64,000 bases of DNA, from NCBI RefSeq assembly GCF_000426685.1, contig NZ_AUFV01000011.1, positions 1-64,000 on the forward strand, in the 5' to 3' direction. The first letter of the stretch is position 1. Each line of letters opens with the position of its first letter. The notes beneath the pieces were generated by a model. That model saw only the letters and a list, made by a program, of their open reading frames with translations. It made no database searches and was not told the origin of the DNA. Positions 63,042 through 64,000 of the stretch are shown here, piece after piece. The position numbers were made by a program, and so were the translations under genes. Source of the stretch: Solimonas flava DSM 18980. Lineage in GTDB: Bacteria > Pseudomonadota > Gammaproteobacteria > Nevskiales > Nevskiaceae.

Positions 63042-64000
63042 TTAGTAAGCGCTGTGTTCGTCGCGCTTGATCCGCTCGACGGTGACCTTGCCGCGCATCA
63101 CGCGATAGGCCCAGCCCGTGTAGAAGATGATCAGCGGCATGAAGATCAGCGTGGCCCACAGCATGATGCCCAGCGTCAGGTGGCTGGAGACGCTGTCCCA
63201 GACCGTGAGGCTGTGATTCGGATCGGACGACGACGGCATCAGGAACGGGAACATCGACACGCCGGCGGTTCCGATGACGCCGACGATGGCGATCGACGAG
63301 GCGATGAAGGCCAGGCCGGTGCGCCCCGCACGCGTCAGCAGCATCGCCAGCACGCCACCGGCGAAAGCCAGCGCCGGCACCAGCATGGTCAGCGGCGCCT
63401 TCTGGTAGTTGGACAGCCACGCGCCGGCGTGGCGCACCACTTCCTTGGCGGCCGGATTCGGCAGCGCGTTCGGATCGATCGTCGAGGTGATCGCATAGCC
63501 GTCGAGGTGCGCGACCCAGAAGCCGGCGGCCGCGAAGCCGAGCAGCATCACCGTGCCGGCGCCGTAGACCGCGGCGCGCGCGCGTGCCGCCAGCGGCTCC
63601 TCGGTGCGGTGCGCCAGATAGATGCCGCCGTGAAAGACCAGCATCGCGCTCGACACCACGCCGCACAGCAGCGCGAACGGATTCAGCAGCTGCCAGAAGC
63701 TGCCGGTGTAGTACGGCACGAGCAGCGAGTTGAAGTGGAACGGCACACCCTGCAGCAGGTTGCCGAAGGCCACGCCGAAGATGATCGGCGGCACCGTGCC
63801 ACCGACGAACAGGCCCCAGTCCCAGGTGCGGCGCCAGGTCGGATTCTGCAGCTTGCTGCGGTAGTCGAAACCGACCGGGCGGAAGAATAGCGCCCACAGC
63901 ACGGCGAGCATCGCCCAGTAGAAGCCCGAGAACGCAGTGGCGTAGATCAGCGGCCAGGCGGCGAAGATCGCGCCACCGCCGGTGATGAACCACACCTGGT
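63042..64000 (-). CDS. cydB: Cytochrome bd ubiquinol oxidase subunit II, 5'-truncated by window edge
   Basis: Subunit II of the high-affinity quinol oxidase that reduces O2 to water without pumping. About 318 residues of the C-terminal part are present; the first ~60 residues lie beyond the right edge. Eight or so membrane helices remain, with the typical WDWGLFVGGTVPPIIFGVAFGNLLQG and the C-terminal FMPLIIFYTGWAYRVMRGKVT. It is followed by cydX and ybgE in a tight operon; cydA should lie just outside the window. Confidence 0.96.
   Translation of the reverse strand, partial: QVWFITGGGAIFAAWPLIYATAFSGFYWAMLAVLWALFFRPVGFDYRSKLQNPTWRRTWDWGLFVGGTVPPIIFGVAFGNLLQGVPFHFNSLLVPYYTGSFWQLLNPFALLCGVVSSAMLVFHGGIYLAHRTEEPLAARARAAVYGAGTVMLLGFAAAGFWVAHLDGYAITSTIDPNALPNPAAKEVVRHAGAWLSNYQKAPLTMLVPALAFAGGVLAMLLTRAGRTGLAFIASSIAIVGVIGTAGVSMFPFLMPSSSDPNHSLTVWDSVSSHLTLGIMLWATLIFMPLIIFYTGWAYRVMRGKVTVERIKRDEHSAY

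Overview
The window is about 64 kb of a high-GC, densely coded bacterial chromosome. Family content and gene order point to a Gammaproteobacterium: the dapF-DUF484-xerC, hslV-hslU, secB-gpsA, ubiE-ubiJ-ubiB, ampD-ampE and envC-ctpA-yibQ clusters, and a 16S - tyrS - M23 peptidase - anmK - erpA - bactofilin - DUF6776 - argC - hemJ block that I recall being laid out the same way in Pseudomonas. A lineage near Nevskiales/Solimonadaceae is my best guess, but it is inference only. No phage, transposon, CRISPR array or tRNA was seen. This looks like core chromosome with a few accessory loci.

Layout. 1-740: the 5' end of a 16S rRNA (minus) with its leader, antitermination box and a stringent-type promoter. 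740-7850: tyrS, a periplasmic M23 endopeptidase, anmK, then an argC-DUF6776-bactofilin-erpA operon and hemJ. 7.9-10.1 kb: bacterioferritin and its ferredoxin behind a Fur-like box, rppH, and a HAD phosphatase. 10.1-13.9 kb: an inositol-phosphatase-family gene, a cobalamin adenosyltransferase, and an ampD-ampE-btuF operon. 13.9-25 kb: an M16 protease, small proteins, trmL, a lipoprotein, the rhodanese-grxC-secB-gpsA operon and envC-ctpA-yibQ. 25-36 kb: ubiEJB, a PAS-GGDEF-EAL protein, hslVU behind a sigma-32-type promoter, a small Cys-rich lipoprotein with an elaborate upstream region, and dapF-DUF484-xerC. 36-48 kb is more accessory: a solitary ParM-like actin, a wax-ester-synthase-type acyltransferase, an aldehyde dehydrogenase, an AraC regulator, a possible 40-residue membrane protein, a lipoprotein Ntn-acylase, an EEP-cardiolipin synthase pair and an SBF-type transporter. 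48-64 kb: acuI, pdxH, copper proteins, a cold-shock gene with a structured leader, M48 and RcnB-like proteins, rmuC, PhoX, rimO, GFA, an AEC transporter, a DJ-1/PfpI fusion, a LuxR regulator, and cydB-cydX-ybgE running off the right edge.

Themes. Envelope and peptidoglycan turnover recur (M23, anmK, bactofilin, ampD/ampE, envC, ctpA, dapF). Iron and copper handling (erpA, bfr/bfd, PCu(A)C, DUF2946) and membrane or storage lipid synthesis (gpsA, cls, WS/DGAT) are also prominent.

The signals most worth following are the four exact 11-bp direct repeats abutting the promoter of the Cys-rich lipoprotein, the solitary chromosomal actin homologue with an inverted repeat over its promoter, the unlisted 40-residue membrane protein with its own terminator, and a group of genes whose -10 element sits 6-8 nt before the ATG, suggesting leaderless mRNAs. 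I found no large, clearly undescribed multi-gene system.
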